Shown here piece after piece: positions 37,822 to 49,984 of a stretch of 64,000 nt of DNA. A program made the position numbers and the translations under genes. The stretch covers positions 9,436,881 through 9,500,880 of the forward strand of contig NC_089223.1 in the NCBI RefSeq assembly GCF_963924675.1, written 5' to 3'. The notes below the pieces were generated by a model. The model was not told where the DNA came from and did not search any database. It saw nothing but the letters and a program-made list of their open reading frames with translations. The DNA comes from Phocoena phocoena (taxonomy: Eukaryota; Chordata; Mammalia; Artiodactyla; Phocoenidae). Numbering within the stretch: position 1 is the first letter of the stretch; each line of letters opens with the position of its first letter.

Positions 37822-38699
37822 ATTGGACTTCCACTTGTTATTTCCCTTTTCTTCAAATATAGAACATCTAAAGGCTATGGTAATATTTGCTAAAAATCCT
37901 ATTTAATTATCCCTTTTATTTTTCCCCAGAGTATTATCTAAACTTGCTTTAATAAAGGTACTTTATAATTGCCACCATGGTTAATTTTGTTGAAATGAAA
38001 CCATTTTTCTATGTAGTAGAAAAAATTATTTTATAATTAAAAATTTATGCAAGCCCAACTATACTGTAACTAACTTTTCCAGCCCTCTCCTTTTTACTCT
38101 TTTCTCAAGGAAAGTAAAACTGATTGCACAAAAATATAAATATGAGGGAGACTTTGGATAATCGGTGCTTAATTCATCCAGTTTAATATTTCTCTTAAAT
38201 ACTTAAGTAATTTAAAATATACTAACATAATAGTCAAAGCATTGGTTTCCAAGAATCTTAACCACCAGTATTTATTCTTTGTCAAGCATAAAGATTGAGT
38301 TGATATAATATACTACAATTCGTCTAGTTTGGACTATCTCTGACTCCTGTGTAAATAAAAAGTCCCTTTATATTTTTCTATATCCATGTTGTTTTGCTTT
38401 TACAAAGTGTTAGAATTAATTGTTCACTTGTTTTTTAAAACAATGATAGTTTTGGAGCACCACACTTTGTGAATTTGTGTGTGTGTATTAGTCAACAGAG
38501 CAGGCCACTCGTATAATGTTGCTACAGTTTGTTCTTTATCATATACTGGGATATAATCCCTTTGAGTTTTATTTTTAGGAAATTAAGAGCAATAGAAAGG
38601 CAGAATTTCTCAGAACCATGGGGTCATCAAGTCCTAGCACTTGTGAAAGTTGTGAGCTTGGGTTTCAATTGATTTGGGTTTTTTTTTCCACATTTATAT
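37822..38699. other. AT-rich unique DNA, nothing recognised
   Basis: No gene or named repeat seen. Confidence 0.4.
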
Positions 38700-38905
38700 A
38701 TAGTAATAATGATAGTTACCTTCTGTTGAAAACCTTAATGTGTCAGTCTCCCTACCTGTATTATTTCTAATGCTTACAAATCTTGGTATTCGCTTCTCAC
38801 AGAAAAGCAATCCTGGATTCATTTAAGTAATATTGCATAGCAAGTGGAAGAGTTAGGGTTCAGATTCATGGTGTTTGACTCCGTCGCAGTATATTTCCCA
38901 TTACA
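38700..38905 (-). repeat. MIR SINE, antisense, very diverged
   Basis: 'taataatgatagttaccttctgttgaaaacc', 'tattatttctaatgcttaca' and 'gcatagcaagtggaagagttagggttcagattcatggtgtttgactcc' keep MIR order in reverse complement (the last phrase equals the CTAGTAAGTGGCAGAGC...TTC segment). Confidence 0.55.
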
Positions 38906-38935
38906 TTATTAACTCTGCCTCTCTCCTCCCACCTT

Positions 38936-38978
38936 GACACACATACATACACGCACACGCACACGCACACGCACACAC
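38936..38978. repeat. (CA)n with CG interruptions
   Basis: ACACATACATACACGCACACGC-like units, a short compound microsatellite with four CpG interruptions. It lies at the end of the degraded MIR. Confidence 0.85.
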
Positions 38979-39467
38979 TTCCTTTCTGACTGCTGGTAGC
39001 CTTATTCCTAGCTCTCTAATCCCCTCCAAGGTAAAGCCACGATGGCATAATGTTTCATTTCCTTCCCACAGTCCATGCCCCAGGACCATCCCACACCTAA
39101 AATACTTTCTCAAAGTAAACAGAACCTTCCTATCCCAGATTTAATTCCTTCTGAAACTGCTTCTTAAATTATTTTGAGGATTATATAATTGATAATGGCT
39201 TAGTGTATTATTTTTCATACTGTATCACTGATTTCAAAGGAACCTTGAATACTTTAACCAAGAATAATAACTGGACATACAAATATCTTGGTACTTCTTT
39301 TAAAATTTTAGGATTCTTTCAGCAACTGGAAAGTCATAGGACAAGCAGAGAAGCCCACTTTGCTTATGACAAGGGCCATTCTAGAGCATTCAGTGCTTAT
39401 TGCTACAAAGTTATGGTAGCTCCTTAGGAACATATTGATAAGTGTATTAACAAAAAGTAACTTGAAT

Positions 39468-39840
39468 TGGGAAGTTTTTAAAATTAATTTATTTTATTTT
39501 ATTTATTTTTGGCTGTGTTGGATCTTCGTTGCTGCGCACTGTCTTTCTCTAGTGGCGAGCAGGGGCTACTCTTCATTGCGGTGCACGGGCTTCTCATTGT
39601 GGTGGCTTCTCTTGTTGCGGAGCACAGGCTCCAGGCACGTGGGCTTCAGTAGTTGTGGCACTTGGGCTCAGTAGTTGTGGCTTGCAGGCTCTAGAGCGCA
39701 GGCTCAGTAGTTGCGGCGCATGGGCTTAGTTGCTCCGTGGTATGTGGGATCTTCCCGGACCAGGGCTTGAACCCGTGTCCCCTGCATTGACAGTCGGATT
39801 CTTAACTACTGCGCCACCAGGGAAGCCCTGGAAGTTTCTT
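39468..39840 (-). mobile_element. CHR-class SINE, expanded long form
   Basis: The body is about 39481-39828 in reverse complement, roughly 60 bp longer than the other long-form copies. The extra length is a triplication: the plus strand shows TCAGTAGTTGTGGC-type units at about 39646-39660, 39670-39683 and 39704-39717, where the usual copy has one. The tail is TTTATTTTATTTTATTTATT and the head GCCACCAGGGAAGCCC. Flanks GGAAGTTTTT and GGAAGTTTCTTTTT suggest a short target-site duplication. It is more mutated than the 17785 or 44374 copies. Confidence 0.9.
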
Positions 39841-39904
39841 TTTAACGTGGTATTATATTACCAAGAGACTGTATGAAGTGTATTACTAATCTAACATCAT
39901 TAAA

Positions 39905-40060
39905 TGCAGTTAATTTTTGTTGTTTGTGGATTATTATTTTACTATTTATGCAGTTCCTACTATGTGCCATGTATGATGGTGCTTTCTATAACTATAGAGA
40001 TGAATGGGAAATGCTTTTTGTCCTTAAGAATGTCACAGTCTATGAGGAAAATCAACAGCA
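39905..40060 (+). repeat. Possible old MIR/LINE2-age fragment
   Basis: 'tttatgcagttcctactatgtgccatgtatgatggtgctttctataactatagagatgaatgggaaatgctttttgtccttaagaatgtcacagtctatgagg' follows the wording of a common ancient repeat ('actatgtgccaggcactg...gtgaacaaaac...ccctcatggagct'). The family is not certain. Confidence 0.35.
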
Positions 40061-40544
40061 ATTTTTATTTAACATTTATGGTGCAATATATTTACTTCCC
40101 AAAGGAGTACTTCCAAGGGTTTCAAAAGAAGACTGTATAACTCCCTTCACACCCTGTCTGGGAATGTTATGAAGGAAATTGGACAGAAATCCCTCAATTT
40201 GTCCCAATATGAACATACTGCGTGCATGATACATATGCTGATGGAGTTGCAGGAACAGTTTTGGCTATGCCATCCCCTTACTATTATTAATGTGTATATA
40301 CAATTTAAACTTTAATTTTAGAACCTGTTTACTAATAAAAAGAAATAGTTCAATATCTATTTGATGTAATAAAGCATATTTATTTGTATTCAAATTAAGC
40401 TTTTCTACGTTCCCTACAGATTTGTAGACACCTGCTACAAAGAAGCATGATGCAGCAATAAGGACAATAAATTAGTGGAAGTTATTACATAATTAGCCCT
40501 GAATATTACCTAATTGAATAAAATGGGTGGTATACACCAGAGTT

Positions 40545-40865
40545 GTTGTATCAGGTATAGTGCAAACCACATGTGTATTTTAAGTTTTCTAGTAGCCATA
40601 TTTTAAAAAGTAAAAAGAAACAGGTAAAATTAATATATTTATTTAACCTAATATATCTAAAATATTATCATTTCAACATATAATTGGTATAAAAATTTAT
40701 GAGACTTTTTATTTTTACTAAATCTTTGAAATCGATGTGTTTTACACTTACATGTCAATTTGAACTAGCCACATTTAAAGTGCCAGTATGTGGCTGGTGG
40801 CTACTGTACTGGAAATTGCTGGGCAAGTTTAGCATTACAGATGTTCAAAGAAAGTTTAGATCAAA
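40545..40865 (+). mobile_element. MER-type nonautonomous DNA transposon
   Basis: The run 'ctagtagccatattttaaaaagtaaaaagaaacagg', 'cctaatatatctaaaatattatcatttcaacatataattgg', 'tttacacttacatgtcaatttgaactagccacatttaaagtgcc' and 'gtggctggtggctactgtactgg' is a widely dispersed placental element that I recognise as a short nonautonomous DNA transposon. I am not sure of the exact family name. It ends with an 'acagatgttcaaagaaag' segment as in intact copies. Confidence 0.6.
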
Positions 40866-41999
40866 CAAGAGTAGGGGTGTATAGAATATGTAAAACTTAT
40901 TCTGAGTCCTAAAAGTTGAGCAGAATTTATGTAGATGGAAGGAAGGAATATCTAACAATAAGGAGTAATGCTAGGTTTTAAAACATAACTTAGTGAAAAT
41001 GATCATCATAGTTCCAGCTGTTGAGCACATTACCAGTTTACAATATACTTCATGTTACTATTAAGGAAGGTCACTATACAAATTAAGGAATATGAGAATA
41101 TGTTATTCTTACTATATTTTAAAGAACAGTGGACACAGCTTTTCCACATGGGTATTCAGCTAAGTATTAATCTTTTAAGATACTATATGTAAATAGAGTT
41201 TTTTGGTTTAAGTGTCAGCAACTAAAAAACCCTGCTTGGTGATTCACAGTGAATCCTGGCATACTAAGTTTTCTTGAATGTCTTGTAGAGAAACCTTTTT
41301 GATTTTGCATAATCCAGTCTTCCCAAAGTTGCTAACTAAGGGGTCTTATTGTGAAACATATAACTTGGGAGCACTGCTCTAATATATTTTCTATTTTAGA
41401 AAGTCTGTGTAAGTCTGTGTATGAAGAGTGTTTTATCACTACTTCTAGTATTTAGGAATACTTTAATTATGTCTTTCTAATTACATAGCAATCTGTCACA
41501 TTTTGTTAGATGATGACATACATTCGTTTATTCACTGGAATTACTACCTATCTTCTCATCTATGGAAATGTATTTTTCGTGAACCACAGCTGCTTATGTG
41601 ATTTCTAATGACTCATGTAAATTGATAAATGATAGGCACAGTACTTTGTACCTCATTAAATATTCTGCAGTTAAAAGGCCCAGGAATATTTGCAATCTGT
41701 GTTTGATTATCCACTGATTTTTAACAGATTTTCAAAAAATTACAAGGGACTCTAAGTTTTTCATTAGTTTTTTATTTTTTAAATTTATAGTTACTTAACA
41801 TTGCCAAGGACTTGCTTGAGGTTTGTCTTCAGAAAAAACTGATTTCTATAGATATTCTTTTGTCCTGATAGAAGATAAAATTTGCCACATTACTTTGTTA
41901 TAAACAAGTAAATATTTAAAGCAAAGTACTTGTTGTTTTTTCTTATGTATTGTTTTGTTAGGTATGTTTTGCCATGTATTGACAATATATGAAAATATT
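40866..41999. other. Unique DNA, nothing recognised
   Basis: No exon. Short phrases (for example about 41325-41390) hint at old MER debris but cannot be assigned. Confidence 0.4.
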
Positions 42000-42530
42000 T
42001 GCCTGGTAACAGTTTCAGGTCTTCTTATTTTTGTCCTTCCAGAAGATGCCCAGAGGCCTACTTGTGATAAGAAATGGTGCCCATTACAGTGACCATGTGG
42101 ATAGTCTTCTCTTCCTTATTGCTACCTTTCCCTGTATAAAGATGCTGTAAAGGAGAGTCCGCTGAAACAGATAGCTATGTGGATACAGAGAGCAATAGAT
42201 GCTAAGTGTTCTGGTCTTGGAAACTCAAGTGAGGGGCCCCCAGAGCCAAACCTAGCACAAAGGAGTATATTTACCCTTGGAGCACCCTCCTTGGAAGTAC
42301 TGGCATAGACAGGGATCTGGGCACACAAAACCAAGATTTAGCAATGAGCAGCAAAGTGGGAAAGATGATGGCAGGAGCAGGACCCACAGCATCCAGCTCT
42401 AAAGTAAAGGAGAGAGACAGCAGCATAACCACACCAGGCTCTTTTGCATGAAGTGGAAGTCTGACTGTTCCCCCATTTGAACTGCATGTGTCCTGATTAC
42501 CTGAGGGGTCCACGATGCAGCTCCCCGTCT

Positions 42531-42531
<1 letters not shown>
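42000..42531. other. GC-richer block of unknown origin next to a CA repeat
   Basis: This block is more balanced in base composition than the AT-rich flanks. On the plus strand it reads as non-coding, and minus-strand frames reach 97 codons only by running into the CA repeat. It may be an old LTR or DNA-transposon remnant or a unique regulatory segment. I recognise no family. Confidence 0.3.

Positions 42532-42568
<37 letters not shown>
42532..42568. repeat. (CA)n microsatellite
   Basis: About eighteen uninterrupted CA units, the longest pure CA run in the window and likely polymorphic. Confidence 0.95.
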
Positions 42569-42570
<2 letters not shown>

Positions 42571-43857
42571 TTAGTTATATAATACTGGCTTTCCTATTGA
42601 TCTAATCAGTGGGGTCCTAAGACAGTTCTAATTTTACTTAAGAATAATAGAATGTATAATACAATAACATACTTGCAGTGTGTGTATTACACTTTAAATT
42701 TCAGCTTTCCTTTACTTTGGGCCAGATGAAATCCTTAGAATTTCCTCTCCAAACTAAATTTCTCTGAATGATTAAGCTTGTTGTGTTTGTCTATTGTTGT
42801 TGTTTAAAAATTTTTGGTATAGTCTTGTTTTAATCACTTTAAGAATTAATCTTTGTCAATGATCATCAAAGGCCTTACCACATTTAATTTAATTTACCCC
42901 CCAAAGATTGAGTAAAACCATCTCATTCTATGCTGGTTATTTATTTTTTTGTTATTGCTGTCATTCTTCAAAATCAGTTTGTCTTGGTATTAAAATTGCT
43001 GCAGCTTTTCTCTGTCAGTATCTTGCTGTTTCTCTATGCTCTAATCTAAACATTAGTAAAAAATTAGACTTCCTGCTTACTACTAACCAGGGATATCCCT
43101 TCTTTGCCCTTCGATGCTCTGTTTGCACTCTGTTTTCAATAGCCCAAGAAACAGTTCTGTAGGTGAAAGGTCTTTTTTTAAAAAGAAGGAAATTGAACAG
43201 CCATTTCCCTCTTTCCTTCTTTGACATGCACCTGCAAACAAGTGGTCTATGTTTTAGTCTTTTTAAAAAAATGCATCAATTATTGTTTCAGAGAACTTAC
43301 CTTTGAAAAATTTACACAAATGTAATGAAAAATTAATGCTTTAAAGCGTGCATTCAGTATGTTGTTTCTTAAAATTGAATTGTAAGGTTTAAACAGTTGT
43401 CTTCATCTGCATTGCTTATAGCTAATTTCTGTGTATAGTTTCAGGTATTCTGCTATAATTTCTAATGCAATTAAATGACACATATATGACAAAACCCTAA
43501 ATGATTGTTTGACTTTGTTAGGCAGTGGTTTCAAGAAGTGTAGGATATTTAAAATTATTATTTAAAACATTTCATTATTTATATTAAGTTTAGTTAATGG
43601 TCAGAAGGTAAAGGATGTAAAATTAATAAAATAGTTTTTGTAGAGCTCAGATGCCTATAAATTAAATTTAGCAGAGAAATGATATTCAAATCCCATTGAC
43701 ACTGTGAAAATAAACCATTCGGTTTCATATAAACAATATTTAAATAAGCCTTCCAGAATCTTTCATGATTTTCTTAAATAATGAGAAATATATATGCATG
43801 TATTAACAATGGCATAGTTTTATTTTCCAAATTTTCTTTTTCTAAATTGAGTGGCTA
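42569..43857. other. AT-rich unique DNA, nothing recognised
   Basis: No exon-like frame or nameable repeat. Confidence 0.4.
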
Positions 43858-43890
43858 AAAAAATAATTATTTAAAAAAATAATTATTTAA
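43858..43890. repeat. Tandem duplication of a 16-bp A/T unit
   Basis: Two head-to-tail copies of AAAAATAATTATTTAA with period 16 (TAATTATTTA begins at 43864 and again at 43880). Each unit contains the palindrome AATAATTATT. Confidence 0.85.
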
Positions 43891-44347
43891 AGAATATATT
43901 CTAAAACTGAAATATTTTACTTTAACTTTTAATCCTGTCATTGCTATCAAAATAATTCTTTCACAGTCATGCTTTTGTTATATGACTTAATTAGCATTAT
44001 GGTAATCATATTGTCTTATGGGAAAGGTGTATTTTTAAATTTAAATTGTGTGTATTCACACACATTCAACATTTTACATTTCCCTTAAATGGTCCACTAA
44101 GTGTTAAAAAAAAAAAAAAAAAGTCCGGTTTCATAGACATTTCATTTTGTATAACATTATAACAACGACTAGTAATTTAGTAGCTTTTCTGTGCATGATT
44201 GAAATAAAAATAAACTTCTTGAAGAATTCTTTTAAGCTGTTCCTAGAAAGAATAAAAGCATTTGAAATCTCCATGTGCTGTAAGATCAGCACATCTTCAA
44301 TTCTGCTTTAAGTTCTGCAAGCCTAGAAATTTGTGGGTTACTCAAAT

Positions 44348-44579
44348 CCCTTCTGTCTTTTTTTTTTTTTTTTGCGGTACGCGGGCCTCTCACTGCTGTG
44401 GCCTCTTCCGTTGCGGAGCACAGGCTCCGGACGCGCAGGCTCAGTGGCCATGGCTCACGGCCCAGCCGCTCTGCGGCATGTGGGATCCTCCTGGACCAGG
44501 GGCACGAACCCGTGTCCCCTGCATCGGCAGGCGGACTCCCAACCACTGCGCCACCAGGGAAGCCCCCTTCTGTCTTTTT
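44348..44579 (-). mobile_element. CHR-class SINE (short form) with 15-bp TSD
   Basis: The body is 44374-44564 in reverse complement, with the tail seen as a T-run up to 44373. Target-site duplications CCCTTCTGTCTTTTT are at 44348-44362 and 44565-44579. The body is nearly identical in wording to the copy at 17785 (GCGGTACGCGGGCCTCTCAC after the tail) and keeps its CpGs, which points to a young insertion. Confidence 0.95.
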
Positions 44580-46014
44580 AACCTTTTGTTAAGTGATGTC
44601 TCTCTTGTTGATGACTCTTGGTTCACCCAAGCTATGGTTAGTCCTGCACCATGCCTACATTATTCCCAGCAATTCAAGGGAAGGAGAATGATTACATAAC
44701 TGGTATACTTACATTCAAAGTGAGTTAAGAATGGGGATTTGGGGGTGTTGCTCAAAGAGCTACTGTTTGACCATGGCATATTCATATGAAACTCTTGTGT
44801 TTTACTGGTTACAAGGAAGTCACTAAGTCTAGCCCAGATTCAAGAATAGGGCAAGTAGACTCTGCCTCCAAATGTAGAGAGTGGCAAAATCACATTGAAG
44901 AAGAGATGGTGGGATGGGAGTATTCTTACAGCCATCTTTGGAAAATGTGATCTGCCACAATAGGTTACCCTAAGAAACTTTAGTTTCAGTCTGTAGGTGA
45001 TTGAGAGTTACTGAATAACACTATTTAAGGATAATAATATGATTAAAAACATGTTTTATTAAGTTTACTGATAAATTGTTGAGCGAAATAAGATGATCAA
45101 GAAAGTTCATTGTGTTTTGTTTTTTCTTTTCCTTAGATTGTTCACGAGTCTTTTGAGCATGTTTATAGGCAGAATGGAAAGAAGTAAAAAAGAAAAAAAT
45201 ATCAAATAATCTTAGAGGTGAGAGGGAACACAGAGTACTTCTTTAATGAGACAGAGTCCTTCCAGTAATTTATCTAACTTAGCTTGGTGGAATGCCAAGT
45301 TTAAATGCAGGCATCAACCAGATGTCAGCCCTTTGGCTATCCGAATACAATTCTCATCAAATACTTGCTTTCATTAATTAGAAAAATTTCAAGATGTATC
45401 ATCAAATCGGGCACCTTCTTCTAGAAACTCTTTGATATGTCTATGAAACTTTAATCAAAGCATCTTGTGTATAGTCCAGAGATTTTTAAGTTACCATAAG
45501 GTATTATCATTTTGAATTCCTAAATATTCACTGTAAAAAGCACAAGTTTTGAAGATTACTCAAAAGCAGCTGTATTTGTTTGGATTGTCAGACATGTCAA
45601 TATACAGATTAGTTGTGTTTACTTAAATATGTGATGGAAACTGATCATTTGAGTGTCTAATACTTATAGCATTTTGATTGGAAATATTTTTGTGACTACT
45701 GAATATTAAAAAGTTGATAATTTCATTTTAAGGCGATTTTTTCCATTTTGTTTATATCATGTTTGCTTCTTTTATGCTGTTTCACTCAAAAAGAGTAGAG
45801 ACTTTCTCATAGAGGGAAATGCATTTGGAGGATTGTTTTTTATTTTTTTTAAGTTTTCTAGGAACACAGAAACAAAGTAGAAATGATTTCAACCCTGAAT
45901 AAACTATGTTAAATATTTAATCATATTAGAAAGTTGTTTACCAACAATATTTCGTGTCTGACTTAACTGCAAATTAATGATATTGGAGAGCTTTGAATTC
46001 TTAACTTCTAAAGA
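44580..46014. other. Unique DNA, nothing recognised
   Basis: No gene or named repeat. Poly-A/T patches only. Confidence 0.4.
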
Positions 46015-47770
46015 GTGTTAACATATAGTACGTGTGACAGTGACAAGTGCTGAGGAGAAAAGTAAAGTAGGATGAGGGGACATGAGAATGCAATAGTGGT
46101 TGCATTTTCATGTAAGATATTCAGGGAAGGTCTTTCTGAAAAGGTAACATTTGGGTGGCAAATTTGTGGGAAGAATATTTCAGGCAAAGGGAACATCAAG
46201 TGCAAGTCTTCCTGGCAGGAGAATGCATGGCTTGCTGGAGATGAGTGAAGAGGAAAGTGTGTCCGTAGCAGGGAGGCCCCATAAGAGATGAGGCCCAATG
46301 TGTGTATGGGGGGAATTAGGTTATGAAAGACCTATGGAAGGACTTTGGCTTTTATTCTCTGTGATATAGGAAAGGTAATGAGTGTTTTTTTAAAAAAAAA
46401 GGTGTGAGAAAGTCAGCTTTGTATTTAACAGGTGCACTCTGGCTTTGGTGTTGGAAGTACCTTGGTAGCAGGGTAATCAGGAGAATGCAGTGGTAGCTTT
46501 GATGAGGGTGGTAGTGGTGGCAGTAGAGTCATATTGAATTGCTAGAGAAGTAATGTGAGGTGTGAGAGAAAGGGATCTTGTGGATGATTGGTTTGTAGGC
46601 TGGACTGCAAAGAGGGAATTGCCAGTTACCGAGATGAAGAGGTTTATGAGATGAATAGGTATTTGGGCAAGACCAGGTGTTTACTTTGAGACATGTTAAG
46701 ACCTAGATGTCTATTAGACATCCAGGTTGAAATATCGAGTAGGCTATAGAATACGTCAATCTCGGTTTCAGAGGCTAGGTTCAGGCTGGAAATACAGATT
46801 TGGGAGTTACACAGTGTAAAACTGACACTTGAAGTGCGGAACTAGGTGAGATCACCTGGGGAAGAGGTGTGCCTAAGAAAGAGGAGAGGTTCAAAAGCTG
46901 TGGAGATTGTGGAAGTGATGAGGAAGAACCAGCAAGTACATCTGGAAGAAGAATCCGAGGAGCGAGCAGAACAACCAGGACTGTGTGGTACCAGAAGCCA
47001 GCTAACGACAGGAGTCAGCCAGCAAGGGATTAGTCCACTCGGGCGGATGCCTGCTGATAGGTCTCAAATAAGGTGAAAACTGAATTTAACAGAGGTCTTA
47101 GCGATATAGAGATTATTGGTTACCTTGGCCAAAACTGCTTAACTGAAATGGTGGTGATTTAAAAAACTGATTGATGTTTAAGAGAATATAAGAGATGCAG
47201 AACTGGAGACAGCAAGTATGAGCAACTCTTTTGAGTAGTTTTGCTATAAAAGAGAGAAGAAAAATAGGACAGTAGCTAGACAGAGGGAGGAATGAAGGGG
47301 TTTTTGTTTGCTTCTAAGAGTGAATACATTATGCTTTCAGGGGGTAATTTGATGGAATAATCCAGAAGAGAAGATGAAGTTAAATGTGGAGTTAAGAAAG
47401 CACAATTTTTTCTGGAGTGAGGCCACTGAGTAGCTGAGAGGGGATGGAACGCAGTGCAAACATGGAAGAATTGGCCTTAGATAAGCACATGAAGTCTTTA
47501 TCCTTAGTCATGGGAGGGAAGGCAGACTGCATGGGCACAGGGGCCAGTGGGTTGGAGATGTGAGGCTGGAAGTCTGGGGAGGGTCTTTTCACAATGCTTC
47601 TGTTTTTAATGATAGACAAATCTCAGAGTGAGGATGTAGGAGAAGATATTGGAGGTTTGAAAGGAGAGGAAAAGGTATGAATAGATCATCTAGGTGAATT
47701 GGAGAGGAACGGACTGATAGGATTCCTGGAGAGCACTTAGGGACACATTGGAGGCTAAACCCTGTGAGTC
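46015..47770 (+). repeat. Long old interspersed repeat, family not assigned (copy B)
   Basis: About 1.75 kb of purine-rich text reads as one decayed element: 'tgggtggcaaatttgtgggaagaatatttcaggcaaagggaacatcaagtgc', 'ggactttggcttttattctctg', 'gtgcactctggctttggtg', 'gacatgttaagacctagatgtctattagacatccagg', 'atacagatttgggagtt', 'ggtgagatcacctggggaag', 'gagtagttttgctataaaagagagaag' and 'gcagactgcatgggcacaggggcc'. These phrases occur in this order in a long dispersed mammalian repeat, which I cannot name with confidence. Its chance frames (for example 46846-47076, Glu/Arg-rich) are not genes. Confidence 0.5.
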
Positions 47771-48059
47771 TAAAATATAGTCATTTAGCACAGTGATCCA
47801 TGATTATTTGTTCACAAAAATGAATGCACTGTACATTTCTCGTCTCTTTTAACAGAATCTAGCCTCGTAGTTGCTGGGTCATTACAAGGCAATGGAATAC
47901 CGATTTATTTCCTAAGAAGAGCATTGTATTGGAAGATCCAGCCTAGTCAGTGGATTTGATATAAGTAGCGAAGATACTATCTGAGTTTTTACTAATTCAG
48001 TCTTGAGTGAAGCACACGCTGATATTTGAACTATCTTATAGACTTTTGAGATAATGGAC
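47771..48059. other. Unique DNA
   Basis: Short interval with nothing recognised. Confidence 0.4.
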
Positions 48060-48150
48060 TTTAGAAATAATCTTCAGAGCATTTTCCTTATTTTATAAAC
48101 AAAGAAACTGAGATCTAGAGAAGTTAAAGGAATCCCCTATCTTCTACTGA
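48060..48150 (-). repeat. MIR SINE core fragment, antisense
   Basis: 'tcttcagagcattttccttattttataaacaaagaaactgagatctagagaagttaaagg' is the MIR core in reverse complement with the adjoining AGAGAAGTTAA segment. Confidence 0.65.
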
Positions 48151-49211
48151 GAATCTTACATTACTTTGAGAGAATTTTCAAAATTGTTGTAAGTGTGCTT
48201 TACCAAGATTTACATTTAATTTTAAATTTATTCCTTCTAGTAGCATTTGGTTTTTCAATTTGTGTTTGATTGTACAGTTATGTAAATTCCTTTTGACAGC
48301 TTTATTATGAGGGGGAGAAAAATGAGTAAGAACTCCAGTTTAAAAAGCTCGTTAATTTTAAAGAAATGTGTCATGAATGAATGTTTTGAGTGCTATATTT
48401 TTCTTTTTACATTATTCTGGATGAATAGAATTCTATCAAAAGAAATAGGTTATTTAAAGTGATTAGATAGAAGTTACACAAAAATTCTTTGAAGCATGTG
48501 TACTGTTCCCAAGAAATAGGTTAAAGGCAATACTCAGCTAGTGAAGCATTATCATTAACAATACAAGATTACATTGTAGCCCTTCTTTACAAAGCTAGCT
48601 ATAAAAAATGTTTTCTGTTAAAAGGATTTTCAAAGTGTCTTTCACTTGGGTGAGCATTTAGTAAATCAAAGTCCTCTCACCAATGTATATATTTCTTAAG
48701 CATACTGACTGGGAAAAGGATGTTCTTGATCTACTTGTTTATAAGAAATATAACCAGTCACATTCTACTTTTAGCATATTATCAAGTTTAATGATGGGTG
48801 AGTAAGCCATCATGCACACATTTCAAAATAAGCTGACTTTCCTGAAGTTCAGAAAAAACACAGTTGATCTCAGTTTAAAAATACACAGCAGTACTTTTGC
48901 ATGCCCACTTAAAAAAAATCAATGTTCTGTCTACTGGATAGCAATTATACGTTTTGGAAGTATGTTTATATAATAAACACATCAGGCTTTCCTAACAACT
49001 GAATGTAAAGATAGGATTTAGGTTAGGGAAGGTGGTTAGGGAGGCCTGAAACTCTTTTCTCCCCTGTGGTCTATTTGACAGAGAAAATAGAAACAGGACA
49101 CTATTGATCATGTGGGGATCAAAGTAGCTACTTTAAAAATGGGCTAGGCATGTCCCAGTAGTTTCTCAGATACAGAGCTTTCTGGCACAGGTGCAGTGGA
49201 AAACATGGCTT
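48151..49211. other. AT-rich unique DNA, nothing recognised
   Basis: No gene or assignable repeat seen. Confidence 0.4.
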
Positions 49212-49552
49212 TTAAAAACAACGGCTTCGGGCTTCCCTGGTGGCGCAGTGGTTGAGAATCTGCCTGCCAATATAGGGGACACGGGTTTGAGCCCTGGTCC
49301 GGGAAGATCCCGCATGCCGTGGAGCAGCTGGGCCCGTGTGCCACAACTACAGAGCCTGCGTGTCTGGAGCCTGTGCTCTGCAACAAGAGAGGCCACGATA
49401 GTGAGAGGCCCGCGCACCGCGATTAAGAGTGGCCTCCGCTTGCCGCAATTAGAGAAAGCCCGCGCACAGAAACGAAGACCCAACACAGCCAAAAATAAAT
49501 ATAAAAAAAAATAAATAAATAAAAAAAAAAATAAATTAAAAACAACGGCTTC
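49212..49552 (+). mobile_element. CHR-class SINE (long form) with 17-bp TSD
   Basis: The body 49229-49535 begins GGGCTTCCCTGGTGGCGCAG and keeps an A box TGGCGCAGTGG and a B-box-like GGTTTGAGCCC. It ends in ATAAATATAAAAAAAAATAA-type A-rich sequence. Target-site duplications TTAAAAACAACGGCTTC are exact at 49212-49228 and 49536-49552 and begin TT/AAAA, the sense-strand mirror of the L1 endonuclease site. This copy gives the long-form structure in sense: the tRNA-like head, a middle shared with the short form, and an extra segment ending CCCAACACAGCCAAAAATAA. Confidence 0.96.
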
Positions 49553-49984
49553 TTTTTTAATGAAACAAATTCAAAAGATGCACAGTCAGGCTTAAGTTGT
49601 GCAGTGCACAAGCATGGAGGCTAAGCTGAAAGTCTGTAGCTCCTGCCCTGGATCTAACCTTTGAACTCACCCCCCCATCCCCACCCCATGGGAGCACTGT
49701 CCAGGTACTTCTACGACATGGAAACATGAAGCAGGCCAGAGGGCAGGAACAGGATGGGAGCCTGCCAGGGTCAGCATGCTGCAGGGTCAGAGGACAGAGG
49801 CTATACGATGAGCATCAATGTGCGTGTGTGTTGTGTTCTGTATTCATGTGGATAATGAATTACACGTACCCACGTGTGAAAAATTCTGATGGATAAAATT
49901 CGTGACTGTTTATCCCTGAAGAGATACGAATAAGTTGGTAGAAAGGAACAGAACATTCTCTGTAACAGACCCTTGCTACTCAAA
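49553..49984. other. Unique DNA, moderately GC-rich
   Basis: Contains a C-run (49670-49685) and GC-richer text up to about 49800 with no open exon. The family, if it is a repeat, is unknown. Confidence 0.4.
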
